Shown: positions 6,965 through 14,317 of the stretch, one piece after another
Numbering within the stretch: the first letter of the stretch is position 1
Layout: each line of letters starts with the position of its first letter
Origin: Acidiluteibacter sp965660325
GTDB taxonomy: Bacteria; Bacteroidota; Bacteroidia; Flavobacteriales_E; Vicingaceae
DNA: 15,650 bases
Reading direction: 5' to 3'
NCBI GenBank assembly: GCA_965660325.1
Contig: CBFHZL010000063.1
Location: forward strand, 1 to 15,650
Made by a program: the position numbers and the translations under genes
The notes under the pieces: model-generated
Database searches by the model: none
What the model was told of the DNA's origin: nothing
Seen by the model: the letters and a program-made list of their open reading frames with translations, nothing else

Positions 6965-7273
6965 TTAATTTTTAAGTTCAACATCTTTAATAAATTCAGC
7001 TACTTCAGCGGAACTGTCTGCTCCATATGCATCAAGCAAAATTCCTTTTGTCGTTTCTGCAGCCTTAATAGCATATAATATAGATGTATCAGCCGGATTA
7101 CTAGTTCCTTCAAATCGATGTATTTCTTCAACGGTTACTTCATGAGGTGAAAAGGTTTTATTTTGACCTTCCACTTTCAATAACTTGTCTGGTATCGCTT
7201 CGAAATCGGCAGTAAATCCTCTTTCCTTAAGCTGGTTAAATGCAGTTGATAATGTATCGTAGTGTGTTTTCAT
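6965..7273 (-). CDS. Small conserved Bacteroidota protein (often labelled PRPP synthetase)
   Basis: A 102-residue cytoplasmic protein starting MKTHYDTLSTAFNQLKERGF, with the blocks HEVTVEEIHRFEGTSNPADTSILYAI and KGILLDAYGADSS. As I recall it, short proteins with this pattern are common in Flavobacteriia and carry the database name phosphoribosylpyrophosphate synthetase. The real enzyme has over 300 residues and a PRPP-binding loop (DLHxxQxxGFF-type), neither of which is present. That name should not be copied. The function is unknown. The gene sits 2 bp after dps and 4 bp before the ArsC-fold gene, so co-expression with Dps is very likely. Confidence 0.78.
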   Translation of the reverse strand: MKTHYDTLSTAFNQLKERGFTADFEAIPDKLLKVEGQNKTFSPHEVTVEEIHRFEGTSNPADTSILYAIKAAETTKGILLDAYGADSSAEVAEFIKDVELKN

Positions 7274-7275
7274 GA

Positions 7276-7767
7276 TTAATGGTCTAACATGCTTCTAAGC
7301 ATCCACGCCGTTTTTTCATGCACATCTAGTCGATGTGTTAGTAGGTCTACTGTCGCTTCATCAGATGCATCAGCTGCAGCGGGTAGTGCTTCTCTAGCGG
7401 TTCTTATTACGCTTTCGTGACTAGCTAATAAGTCACTCAGCATTTCTTTGTCATTCAGTGTTCCATCTCCTTGTTCGATGCTTGTTAATTCATCAAACTC
7501 TTTGATTGAACCTGGAGCATTAAATCCTAATGATCGAATTCGTTCAGCAATTTCATCAATCGCCTCAAATAATTCATTGTATTGTTCTTCTGTCAGTAAA
7601 TGGATTTGACGAAAATTTAACCCTTTAACATTCCAGTGGTAGTTATGCGTCTTTAGCATGAGGTAATAGCTATCTGCTAGTACTTTGCTCAAGCCATTGC
7701 ATATTAGTGATCTTTCTTCTCGTTCAATTCCTGTGTTTAATTGTATTGTACTTTGCTCTGTCTGCAT
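7276..7767 (-). CDS. dps: Dps ferritin-like DNA-protection protein
   Basis: Dps forms a dodecameric shell that oxidises Fe(II) with hydrogen peroxide, stores the iron and protects DNA during starvation and oxidative stress. The protein has 163 residues, a normal length. The inter-subunit ferroxidase residues can be placed by spacing: H44 (HWNVKG), H56 (QIHLLTEE), E60 in place of the usual Asp, then D71 and E75 (DEIAER). All are consistent with an active site. The N-terminal extension has no lysine-rich tail, so direct DNA binding is uncertain. Next to CsbD-like and YtxH-like genes it points to a general stress regulon. It is followed 2 bp later by the next gene. Confidence 0.95.
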   Translation of the reverse strand: MQTEQSTIQLNTGIEREERSLICNGLSKVLADSYYLMLKTHNYHWNVKGLNFRQIHLLTEEQYNELFEAIDEIAERIRSLGFNAPGSIKEFDELTSIEQGDGTLNDKEMLSDLLASHESVIRTAREALPAAADASDEATVDLLTHRLDVHEKTAWMLRSMLDH

Positions 7768-7819
7768 GTGTGTATTTACTATTTTAATTTAATAATGAAT
7801 TAATGTGTGGAATTAGAAA

Positions 7820-8017
7820 TTAGATATCTTTGATCATCTCTTTGAATTCACTCATTAGTTCTTCTTTTTCTTTACCTAATCGGTTTTGAATCCGTCCGAG
7901 TAATTCATTTTCTTTTCCTTCCACAAAGGATAAATCGTCTTCGGTTAATTCACCGTACTGTTGTTGCAATTTTCCTTTTAATTGATTCCAATTTCCTTTC
8001 CAGTTCAAATCATTCAT
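7820..8017 (-). CDS. CsbD family general stress protein
   Basis: A 65-residue hydrophilic protein with the CsbD pattern: NWKGNWNQLKGKLQQQYGELTEDD, then FVEGKENELLGRIQNRLGKEKEE. In Bacillus subtilis csbD belongs to the sigma-B general stress regulon; the biochemical role is unknown. A complete frame is present, but only 31 bp of upstream sequence precede the assembly gap, so the promoter cannot be read. It is the first visible gene of the minus-strand cluster and lies 52 bp before dps. Confidence 0.9.
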   Translation of the reverse strand: MNDLNWKGNWNQLKGKLQQQYGELTEDDLSFVEGKENELLGRIQNRLGKEKEELMSEFKEMIKDI

Positions 8018-8048
8018 ATCGTTCTCTATTTTTTGGTTTCGCTTACAT

Positions 8049-8147
8049 NNNNNNNNNNNNNNNNNNNNNNNNNNNNNNNNNNNNNNNNNNNNNNNNNNNN
8101 NNNNNNNNNNNNNNNNNNNNNNNNNNNNNNNNNNNNNNNNNNNNNNN
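8049..8147. other. Assembly gap of 99 N
   Basis: Unread bases occupy this stretch and the true length may differ. It lies between the csbD start and the 3' side of the isoprenoid-enzyme gene, so it probably hides the stress-cluster promoter and perhaps a small gene or repeat. Confidence 0.99.
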
Positions 8148-8202
8148 TAATGGGAATATTGTGCCAGAAGCCGAAAAGGGGCATTATAGGCCCATTTTGC
8201 TC

Positions 8203-8269
8203 CTTTTTAGCTTAAAAAGTAGCTTTTTTAGCTAAAAGTGGACGGTTTGGGTGTGTAAATTGATACACA
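8203..8269. repeat. Cluster of short inverted repeats beside the gap
   Basis: Several small palindromes follow each other: CTTTTTA-GCT-TAAAAAG (8203-8219), an AGCT-flanked T tract (8221-8233) and TGTGTA-AATTGA-TACACA (8252-8269). They lie downstream of the isoprenoid-enzyme stop on its strand. One of them could act as its terminator, although no clean T tract follows. No gene is visible between the gap and 8305. Confidence 0.4.
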
Positions 8270-8305
8270 ACTTGAGGTCGCGTGTAGAGAAAATATGAGG
8301 AAAAC

Positions 8306-9244
8306 TTAGGGCCTAACTGCCATCCAAAGTGCTCTCAATGCTTCTGTAGGCTTTTCCATATCTATAATGAATTTTGATCTGGGATGCTGTGAAATGGCAG
8401 TTGGAGTAAAATGTGTCACCTGCATTTTATGAAATCGCTTTAGCGCGAGATGAGAAATTCCAAACAACAATTCAAACTGTAAAAATGCTTTTCTCGTTTT
8501 AGCTGAATGGCCATAACAATCGAAAAAGCGTCTTTTTGAAGCCGCTATTTGGCTTTGAAAGTAATTTTCTACTGCATTTAAATCAATAGCGTTTGCTGTT
8601 GTGTGTATTTGCTCAGCTGTATCATCATATGCATCTATAATATCGTCGGCTAGTTGGAGCGTGTAACCCAATTGAAGAACCGCTTCTTTTTCTTTATTTA
8701 CTTTAGGTATATCAATCAACTGTCGGTATAACAGCATGGTTAAGCTGCCTTTGGTGAAAGTAAGTTCTCTCACTTTTTTTACATCGGCAACTGCTGACTG
8801 CTCTTTACTTGCTAGCTGTGCTTCGATTGCTTCAGAAAGGTATTCAGTTATAGCGTGCTGCTGTTGTAACTCCTTTAATAATTGCTGTGCCCAAATAATC
8901 GTTGGCTCTTTACTTTCTTTACCTTTTATATACTGTATGGTTTCGCTGTTGTTCAATTTTAGCTCATCCACCATGTGGTCGGCCAAGGCATATAATATGG
9001 AAAGCGCAGAGGCTAAATAACGCTCTTCATGAGATAATTTTCTTTTGTTGAGATCGGCAAACACCTCACTGATAGAAACGACTCCCCAAGTGGCGTAATA
9101 GAGTAGTTTTTGGTGCAAGGTATCATCGGATTTTTGGATATAGTTGAGCTCTTCAGCAAAGTGCGCTAGTAAAAAGCGCTGTTGTCGCTTTTTTCTTTTG
9201 AGTAGGATAGGGAAGAGAGGAAGAAGCCCAAATGCCTTTTTCAT
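8306..9244 (-). CDS. Class I isoprenoid-synthase-fold enzyme (polyprenyl synthase-like)
   Basis: A 312-residue, mostly helical soluble protein with the two acidic motifs of class I isoprenoid enzymes. The first, D89-HMV-D93 (ADHMVDE), corresponds to the DxxxD motif. The second, D200-D201-II-D204 (LADDIIDAYDD), corresponds to the distal DDxxD motif. They bind the magnesium ions that ionise an allylic diphosphate. KGSLTMLLYRQ (165-175) between them matches the usual active-site helix. The sequence diverges from standard farnesyl or geranylgeranyl diphosphate synthases (FPPS, GGPPS) and from phytoene synthase (CrtB), lacking the canonical DDxxDxxxxRRG. It is best left as an enzyme of unknown product. 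No carotenoid or quinone gene is adjacent. The N-terminus is basic (LLKRKKRQQR). Confidence 0.8.
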   Translation of the reverse strand: MKKAFGLLPLFPILLKRKKRQQRFLLAHFAEELNYIQKSDDTLHQKLLYYATWGVVSISEVFADLNKRKLSHEERYLASALSILYALADHMVDELKLNNSETIQYIKGKESKEPTIIWAQQLLKELQQQHAITEYLSEAIEAQLASKEQSAVADVKKVRELTFTKGSLTMLLYRQLIDIPKVNKEKEAVLQLGYTLQLADDIIDAYDDTAEQIHTTANAIDLNAVENYFQSQIAASKRRFFDCYGHSAKTRKAFLQFELLFGISHLALKRFHKMQVTHFTPTAISQHPRSKFIIDMEKPTEALRALWMAVRP

Positions 9245-9271
9245 CCGCTAAAAGTAAGGTTTTATTGAATT

Positions 9272-9465
9272 AATCAGTGAATAAATGAATCAGTCAATTA
9301 GTGAATCAATCAATGTAGTAATGTGACAACCCGCCTGCCGGCGTGCAGGTGCAGTAATGTGCTAATGTATCAATGTGTCAATGTAATAATTTGTTAATGA
9401 GGTAATTTATCAATTTTAAAACCTACTAATAAATCAATGTGTAAATATTAATGAGGCAATATTCT
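9272..9465. repeat. Degenerate 8-bp-period AAT repeat
   Basis: Nearly the whole 259-bp space between the isoprenoid-enzyme and SET genes is built from octamers starting with AA, almost always AAT. Seven in-phase units cover 9272-9327 (AATCAGTG, AATAAATG, AATCAGTC and so on). Eleven cover 9356-9443 (AATGTGCT, AATGTATC, AATGTGTC and so on), and two more cover 9450-9465 after a 6-bp unit. The last five positions vary, with GTGTC-like endings commonest. The tract is broken once by a 28-bp GC-rich piece. No open reading frame or promoter is convincing here. The phase is plain to see; its cause is unknown. Confidence 0.8.
9332..9351. repeat. GC-rich hairpin inserted in the AAT repeat
   Basis: CGCCTGC (9332-9338) and GCAGGTG (9345-9351) form a seven-bp stem with one G-U pair around a six-nt loop. 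The block is strongly GC-rich inside an AT-rich tract. With its flanks (9328-9355) it is 28 bp long and shifts the octamer phase by 4 bp, which suggests insertion of a dispersed palindromic element. Confidence 0.55.
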
Positions 9466-9503
9466 CTTTTCGAAGAATTAGTAGGATCTGCATTTGAAAG
9501 GTA

Positions 9504-10106
9504 TTACCGTTCAGTAACTCCTTGTTGATTTCTTAATCGGTATACCGACTGATATGCATTTGGATCACTTATAAAGGCTTCTAACTCTTGTTTTGAAAAA
9601 TCATCTACGAAAACCAATAACGGTTGATCAACCGCTTTAAATTTTGTCAGTGATTGTTTAATAATTTCATCCCATTGGGGGTAATAGGTATCAAAATCTT
9701 TTGGCTTAACTGTTTTTCTGCAATTTGGTTCTGCACAGGTTAATTCAATATCGTTGGTAAGGTTGAAAATACCATACTCGTCTGTGATTTGTTCACCTGC
9801 TTTGATGTCCCTTACCGCAATTTCAAAACCATAACCGGTACTGATGGTATTAAAATTACAACAATGATTAACATACTTTGCAAAATCCCAACTTACTATT
9901 CGATTTCCTCGTTGGTCCATGTAGCTGTATTTCTCAATGACTTCCTGAATCTCTTTTTGGTGTGTCAAAAACTCCAATGGGCTAATTTCTAGCTCCATGC
10001 TATCTTTTACATAAACAATCGTTCCTTCAGGGATATCTTGTGTGGCGAATACGCCGTAACCAACGGTTTCGTTGATGTGTTTAATGGTGGTATTTGGATG
10101 TATCAT
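9504..10106 (-). CDS. SET domain-containing protein
   Basis: A 200-residue protein with the SET-domain signatures. GYGVFAT (16-22) is the N-terminal G-x-G-hFA motif. VNHCCNFN (79-86) corresponds to the NHSCxPN pseudoknot motif that binds S-adenosylmethionine. AGEQITDEYG (103-112) corresponds to the GEELTxDYG motif with the active-site tyrosine Y111. A short cysteine pair follows (TCAEPNC, 123-129), like the start of a post-SET segment. SET enzymes methylate lysines; bacterial targets are mostly unknown. No histone-like partner lies nearby. The second Cys of NHCC replaces the usual residue order but keeps the fold. The flanking non-coding DNA suggests its own promoter. Confidence 0.87.
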   Translation of the reverse strand: MIHPNTTIKHINETVGYGVFATQDIPEGTIVYVKDSMELEISPLEFLTHQKEIQEVIEKYSYMDQRGNRIVSWDFAKYVNHCCNFNTISTGYGFEIAVRDIKAGEQITDEYGIFNLTNDIELTCAEPNCRKTVKPKDFDTYYPQWDEIIKQSLTKFKAVDQPLLVFVDDFSKQELEAFISDPNAYQSVYRLRNQQGVTER

Positions 10107-10113
10107 CGTGTTT

Positions 10114-10123
10114 TAAGCGCTTA
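10114..10123. promoter_or_regulatory. Perfect 10-bp palindrome upstream of the SET gene
   Basis: TAAGCGCTTA lies 7 bp before the SET gene start, in the 218-bp divergent space shared with the DUF2805 gene. Its position would suit an operator, but a single copy this short may be chance. No consensus -7 box is clear on either strand of this space. Confidence 0.25.
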
Positions 10124-10324
10124 TATTAGGTGCATAAATTTCATCCAATATTAATCCAAATTTAAATCCGTTGTATCTGTTGAAATTAATTTTTAATATC
10201 TGAATTACAAATTGTTATATAGTTGTTTTCTAGAATTTATTAATTGTTGTGTAAAAATTTGGCGTAGAATTCAAATTGAAGGTAGTTATCGAAACATTTT
10301 TACAGCCTACTGGTTAAAAATAAC

Positions 10325-10603
10325 ATGGAAAATAACTTAACCCCCGAAGACATCGATCGAATTGTGGAAATGGGTTGGGAGGACAGAACTCCTTTTGATG
10401 CCATCACTTTTCAATTCGGTGTAAGCGAGCAAGAAGTAATAGAAATTATGCGCACCGAGATGAAGCCTTCTAGCTTTAAAATGTGGCGCAAACGGGTGCA
10501 AGGGCGTAAAACCAAGCATAAAGCACTGCGAAGCAATGTTAAAGGTCGTTTCAAATGCGATCGTCAGCGAGCAATTAGCAATAACAAGGTTTCTAAGCGA
10601 TAG
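10325..10603 (+). CDS. TIGR03643/DUF2805 family protein
   Basis: A 92-residue basic protein. The first 70 residues match the DUF2805 pattern: DIDRIVEMGWEDRTPFDAI, then FQFGVSEQEVIEIMR and MKPSSFKMWRKRVQGRKTKH. The first part could form a helix-turn-helix (I-x-QFGVSEQEVIEIM resembles a recognition helix), so DNA or RNA binding is plausible but unproven. The tail beyond residue 70 is rich in Arg and Lys and may be intrinsically disordered. The gene is divergent from the SET gene, and its stop codon directly abuts the stop of the next gene on the other strand. Confidence 0.88.
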   Translation: MENNLTPEDIDRIVEMGWEDRTPFDAITFQFGVSEQEVIEIMRTEMKPSSFKMWRKRVQGRKTKHKALRSNVKGRFKCDRQRAISNNKVSKR

Positions 10604-11299
10604 TTATTTCGCTTTTTCAAACCCGAAATGATTGCCATTTTCCCATTCCTCGGGCTGGTTACCACCAACTGGAAAACCTCCTGCACCCTTTAGCATTTTG
10701 GCCAAATGCATCATATTATAAGTCATGAACGTGGTGTTTCTGTTGGTAAAATCATTTTCAGGTCCACCTGAACCATCATCTAAATACGACTTCCCTGGAC
10801 CTATTTCTCCCAACCAAGCCGCATCAGCTTGTGGAGGCACACTATAACCCAAGTGCTGCAGTGAATAAAGGATATTCATGGCACAATGTTTTGCTCCATC
10901 TTCATTACCAGTAATCAAACAGCCGCCAACTTTACCATAGTAAATGTATTGTCCTTTATCATTCGTCATGGCTGACATGGCATAAAGTCGCTCGATGAGT
11001 TTGGTGCATTCCGAAGATTTTTCGCCCAACCAAATGGGAGTAGTGACAATCAACATATTAGCTTTCTTGACTTTTTCAAATAATTCAGGCCATTCATCTG
11101 CCTCCCAACCGTATTCAGTCATATCAGGGTAAATTCCAGAAGCAACTTCATGGTCAATAAACCGAATGGTTTCTACTTCTACACCATTTTTCTCCATGAT
11201 GGATTTAGAAATATCGATTAGCCCATCCGTATGGCTTTTCTCAGGTGATTTTTTTAAGGTGCAGTTGATAAACAATGCGGATAGTTGATTGAAGTTCAT
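10604..11299 (-). CDS. Flavodoxin-family NAD(P)H-dependent oxidoreductase
   Basis: A 231-residue protein of the NADPH-dependent FMN reductase/flavodoxin-like fold. An opening strand ALFINCTLKKSPEKSHTDGL (8-27) carries the phosphate-binding turn for FMN. MLIVTTPIWLGEKSSECTKLIER (82-104) is the second flavin-contact loop. GKVGGCLITGNEDGAKHC (122-139) is the strand and turn seen in this family. Such proteins reduce quinones, nitro or azo compounds, or serve as flavin reductases; the substrate is not evident. The C-terminal part carries several Trp, Gly and Asn residues likely to line the active site. No partner gene is obvious. No gene lies in the 114 bp between this gene and the next. Confidence 0.87.
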   Translation of the reverse strand: MNFNQLSALFINCTLKKSPEKSHTDGLIDISKSIMEKNGVEVETIRFIDHEVASGIYPDMTEYGWEADEWPELFEKVKKANMLIVTTPIWLGEKSSECTKLIERLYAMSAMTNDKGQYIYYGKVGGCLITGNEDGAKHCAMNILYSLQHLGYSVPPQADAAWLGEIGPGKSYLDDGSGGPENDFTNRNTTFMTYNMMHLAKMLKGAGGFPVGGNQPEEWENGNHFGFEKAK

Positions 11300-11413
11300 G
11301 TGGAATCAATTTTTTTAGTGAATACACAAACTAGCAAATGATATTTTAATCATTCGGTAAATCAAAGGATTAAAATTAATTTGGATGACTAATCGTTAAA
11401 AAAATCAGATTAT

Positions 11414-12238
11414 TTACTTCTTGTTCAATTCACCAAATGCATCATAAACTGCGTTGTGTAAAATATCTGCATGGTTATTTTTTCTAAAATATTCGAAATA
11501 AACTTTTTTTGGACGAGGAGCAGCGCTTCTAGTTTTTCGATACAGCTTACAAGCTAAACTTCGCATCAGAAAGCCTTCCTTTCCTACTGCAACATAAACC
11601 TTTTGATCATTGGCAATAGCAGGAACCGGAACCTTACTCATTGATTTATTATCCCACCAATTACTGGGGCTAACAATAATGTAGTTTTTAAATAGAGCAG
11701 TGTGGTAAATTAATACTTCTGATGCTAATAAGCCTCCTAAAGATTGTCCAACCAACGTTGTATTTTCACTTGATGAATAATTTTCTTGAATAAAGGGCTG
11801 CAGTTCTTTTTCAATAAATGATATGAATGTTGCAGATTCTCCGCGTTCAGGCCATCTTGTAGAATCGTAGTTCACGTTACTTGGAAAAGTAAAATCTCTT
11901 TTGCGATCTACATTTTCTATACCTACAACAATGCTTTTTGGAACTCGATCGATCCACGGGTAGGAATTAAATTGCACCAGACCGGCGATGTGAATAAAAT
12001 CTTCATGTTGTGAACCATCTAATAAGTAGATGACTGGAAGTGCCGCTGAGTCTTTACTATAACCCAAAGGCAGGTATATGTTTATGATTCGATCCTCATT
12101 TAAAATTTTGGAGTGCATGGTTACACGGTCACCGATGGAAAAATCGGTCGTTTGATCTATTTCCTGACTCATTGCGGTAACGCCCAAAAGGGATAATGAA
12201 ATTGACAAAATGGTATAAACAAACTGGATTCGCATCAT
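11414..12238 (-). CDS. Secreted alpha/beta-hydrolase (putative esterase, PF00756-type)
   Basis: A 274-residue protein with an N-terminal signal peptide of about 24 residues ending near TAMSQ. The family is that of IroE/Fes-like and acetyl-xylan-esterase-like hydrolases. The nucleophile elbow is GQSLGG with S166, and the probable catalytic His is H256 in NNHADIL. An acidic residue before it (near E222 in VGKEG) would complete the triad. LPVIYLLDGSQHEDF (67-81) and YIIVSPSNWW (186-195) are typical of the fold. It probably acts in the periplasm on an ester or peptide substrate. Alternatives such as a siderophore esterase cannot be separated by sequence. Two adjacent ATG codons make the exact start uncertain by one residue. 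Confidence 0.85.
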   Translation of the reverse strand: MMRIQFVYTILSISLSLLGVTAMSQEIDQTTDFSIGDRVTMHSKILNEDRIINIYLPLGYSKDSAALPVIYLLDGSQHEDFIHIAGLVQFNSYPWIDRVPKSIVVGIENVDRKRDFTFPSNVNYDSTRWPERGESATFISFIEKELQPFIQENYSSSENTTLVGQSLGGLLASEVLIYHTALFKNYIIVSPSNWWDNKSMSKVPVPAIANDQKVYVAVGKEGFLMRSLACKLYRKTRSAAPRPKKVYFEYFRKNNHADILHNAVYDAFGELNKK

Positions 12239-12366
12239 TCTTAAATTTAAAAAGGCACCACAATTGACAATTTGGCAGTGTTTGGCCTTTGGTACGTGCT
12301 TTGAAAAGGGTGTTTCGACTTAAAAGTCAACTAAAATTATAAATAATAACTTAAAATACGATAACA

Positions 12367-14244
12367 ATGGCACAAGGAAAGATTAATGTTCAAACAGAAA
12401 ACATTTTTCCAATCATTAAACAATTCTTGTATTCTGATCAAGAAATATTTTTGAGAGAATTAATTTCTAACGCAGTAGATGCAACTCAAAAATTAAAAAC
12501 ACTTGCACAGCTTGGAGAGTCTAAAGCCAATGCAGATAACCTTCGAGTAGAGGTAAAGCTAGATAAGGAAGCGAAAACCTTGACTTTCTCTGATAACGGT
12601 ATCGGGATGACGGCTGATGAAGTTGATAAATACATCAACCAAATCGCTTTCTCAGGTGCTGAAGAGTTTGTGCAGAAGTATAAAGACAAGGCAAGTGTAA
12701 TTGGTCACTTTGGTTTGGGATTCTACTCTGCATTTATGGTGGCTTCTAAAGTGGAAATCATTACGCTATCGCATACAGAAGGTGCTGTGCCAGTAAGATG
12801 GGAATGTGATGGTTCGCCAAACTTTACTTTAGAGGAAACAACTAAAGAGGGGAGAGGAACGGACATTGTATTGCACATAGCCGACGATGCGACAGAATAT
12901 TTAGAAAAAGCGCAGATTCAACAATTGTTGGACAAGTACTGTAAGTTCATGCCGATTGAAATCAAATTTGGCAACAACGAGCGAAAAGAGAAAGTTGGTG
13001 AAGGCGATGATGCTAAAGAAGAGACGATTGTAGAAGAAAACATCATCAACAATCCTACTCCTGCATGGACAAAAACGCCATCGGACTTGCAGCCGGAAGA
13101 TTACAAAAGCTTCTACCGTGAGTTATACCCAATGACGTTTGAAGAGCCATTGTTTCATATTCACTTAAACGTAGATTATCCGTTTAATTTGACCGGTATT
13201 TTGTTTTTCCCAAAGTTGAAGCCCAACATGGAAATGCAAAAGAACAAGATTCAATTGTACTCTAACCAAGTATTTGTTACGGAATCAGTAGAAGGAATTG
13301 TTCCAGACTTTTTGACCATGTTACATGGTGTAATTGATTCACCAGATATTCCATTAAACGTGTCTCGTTCTTACTTACAGAGTGACGCCAACGTGAAAAA
13401 GATATCGAAGTACATTTCTAAGAAGGTTGCGGATAAATTAGAAGATTTATACAAAAATGACCGTGCTGATTTCGAACAAAAGTGGGACGATATTAAAATC
13501 TTCATTGAATATGGTATGTTGTCTGACGAGAAGTTTTTCGATAAAGCAAAAGGTTTTGCCCTATTGAAGAATACAGAAGGCGTAGCTAAAACGATGGAAG
13601 AGTATTTAGAGCACATCAAGCCATTACAGACGGACAAAGACGGTAAAACCGTTGTGCTTTACACGTCTAACCAAGAAGAGCAATACGCTTACATCAGCTC
13701 AGCGAAAGACAAAGGATACGATGTTGTGGTATTGGATTCCCCATTATCAGCTCATTTGGTAGGTAAATTAGAGCAAGAGTTTAAGGATACCACCTTCACA
13801 CGAGTTGATGGAGATACCATTGACAAGTTGATTAAGAAAGACGAAGAAATTCCTTCTAAATTGACCGAAGATGATGAGAAGAAACTGAAGCCAGTTATTG
13901 AAGGTGCTGTACCAAAAGAGAAGTTTACGGTAACGTTTGAAAGCATGAGCGAAACCGAACAACCGTTTACCATTACACAGTCTGAATTTATGAGAAGAAT
14001 GAAAGACATGAACGCTGTAGGTGGCGGCGGTGGTATGATGGGCATGGGAAATATGCCGGAGATGTACAACCTCGTTGTAAATGCGAATCACCCGTTGGTA
14101 AGCAAGATTTTAAATGAATCAGAAGAAAGCAAGCAAAAGAGCATGGCCAAGCAAGCCACCGACTTAGCATTGCTATCGCAGAACTTACTAAAAGGAGAGG
14201 CGCTGAGTTCATTTATCAAACGAAGTGTTGATTTAATTGACTAA
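12367..14244 (+). CDS. htpG: Molecular chaperone HtpG (Hsp90)
   Basis: HtpG is the bacterial Hsp90, an ATP-driven dimeric chaperone in the cytoplasm. With 625 residues it has normal length. The N-terminal ATP pocket shows E31 and N35 (LRELISNAVDA), D76 (SDNGIGMT) and the glycine-rich lid end GHFGLGFYSA (113-122). The middle domain has LNVSRSYLQSDANVKKI, the catalytic-loop region of Hsp90. The C-terminal dimerisation domain carries an unusual glycine- and methionine-rich run (GGGGG at 552-556, MMGMGNM at 557-563). It is a single-gene unit: a 128-bp leader upstream with no clear promoter box, and a strong terminator directly after the stop. Regulation by heat is likely from family knowledge but is not visible here. 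Confidence 0.97.
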   Translation: MAQGKINVQTENIFPIIKQFLYSDQEIFLRELISNAVDATQKLKTLAQLGESKANADNLRVEVKLDKEAKTLTFSDNGIGMTADEVDKYINQIAFSGAEEFVQKYKDKASVIGHFGLGFYSAFMVASKVEIITLSHTEGAVPVRWECDGSPNFTLEETTKEGRGTDIVLHIADDATEYLEKAQIQQLLDKYCKFMPIEIKFGNNERKEKVGEGDDAKEETIVEENIINNPTPAWTKTPSDLQPEDYKSFYRELYPMTFEEPLFHIHLNVDYPFNLTGILFFPKLKPNMEMQKNKIQLYSNQVFVTESVEGIVPDFLTMLHGVIDSPDIPLNVSRSYLQSDANVKKISKYISKKVADKLEDLYKNDRADFEQKWDDIKIFIEYGMLSDEKFFDKAKGFALLKNTEGVAKTMEEYLEHIKPLQTDKDGKTVVLYTSNQEEQYAYISSAKDKGYDVVVLDSPLSAHLVGKLEQEFKDTTFTRVDGDTIDKLIKKDEEIPSKLTEDDEKKLKPVIEGAVPKEKFTVTFESMSETEQPFTITQSEFMRRMKDMNAVGGGGGMMGMGNMPEMYNLVVNANHPLVSKILNESEESKQKSMAKQATDLALLSQNLLKGEALSSFIKRSVDLID

Positions 14245-14248
14245 AACC

Positions 14249-14283
14249 AAATGCCTCCTTAACTTTTAAGGAGGCATTTTTTT
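14249..14283 (+). terminator. Strong Rho-independent terminator after htpG
   Basis: A perfect 14-bp stem (AAATGCCTCCTTAA at 14249-14262 with TTAAGGAGGCATTT at 14266-14279) has a three-nt loop. T residues run on through 14283. It begins 4 bp after the htpG stop. Confidence 0.95.
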
Positions 14284-14317
14284 AAATACCTTTAACCAAC
14301 TAACAAAAACAAAAACA

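Noticed and set aside
7982..8215. 77-codon plus-strand frame
   Set aside because: It is carried through the 99 N gap, so it has no real coding evidence.
11337..11354. AATGAT-ATTTTA-ATCATT inverted repeat upstream of the oxidoreductase gene
   Set aside because: A single AT-rich 6-bp stem is expected by chance in this composition.
12268..12283. Sigma-54-like site (TTGGCAGTGTTTGGCC) upstream of htpG
   Set aside because: The spacing between the GG and GC cores is one base short of the consensus, and no activator gene is visible.
13752..14212. Minus-strand frames within htpG
   Set aside because: They are overlapping reverse frames of a strongly conserved gene, without family resemblance.
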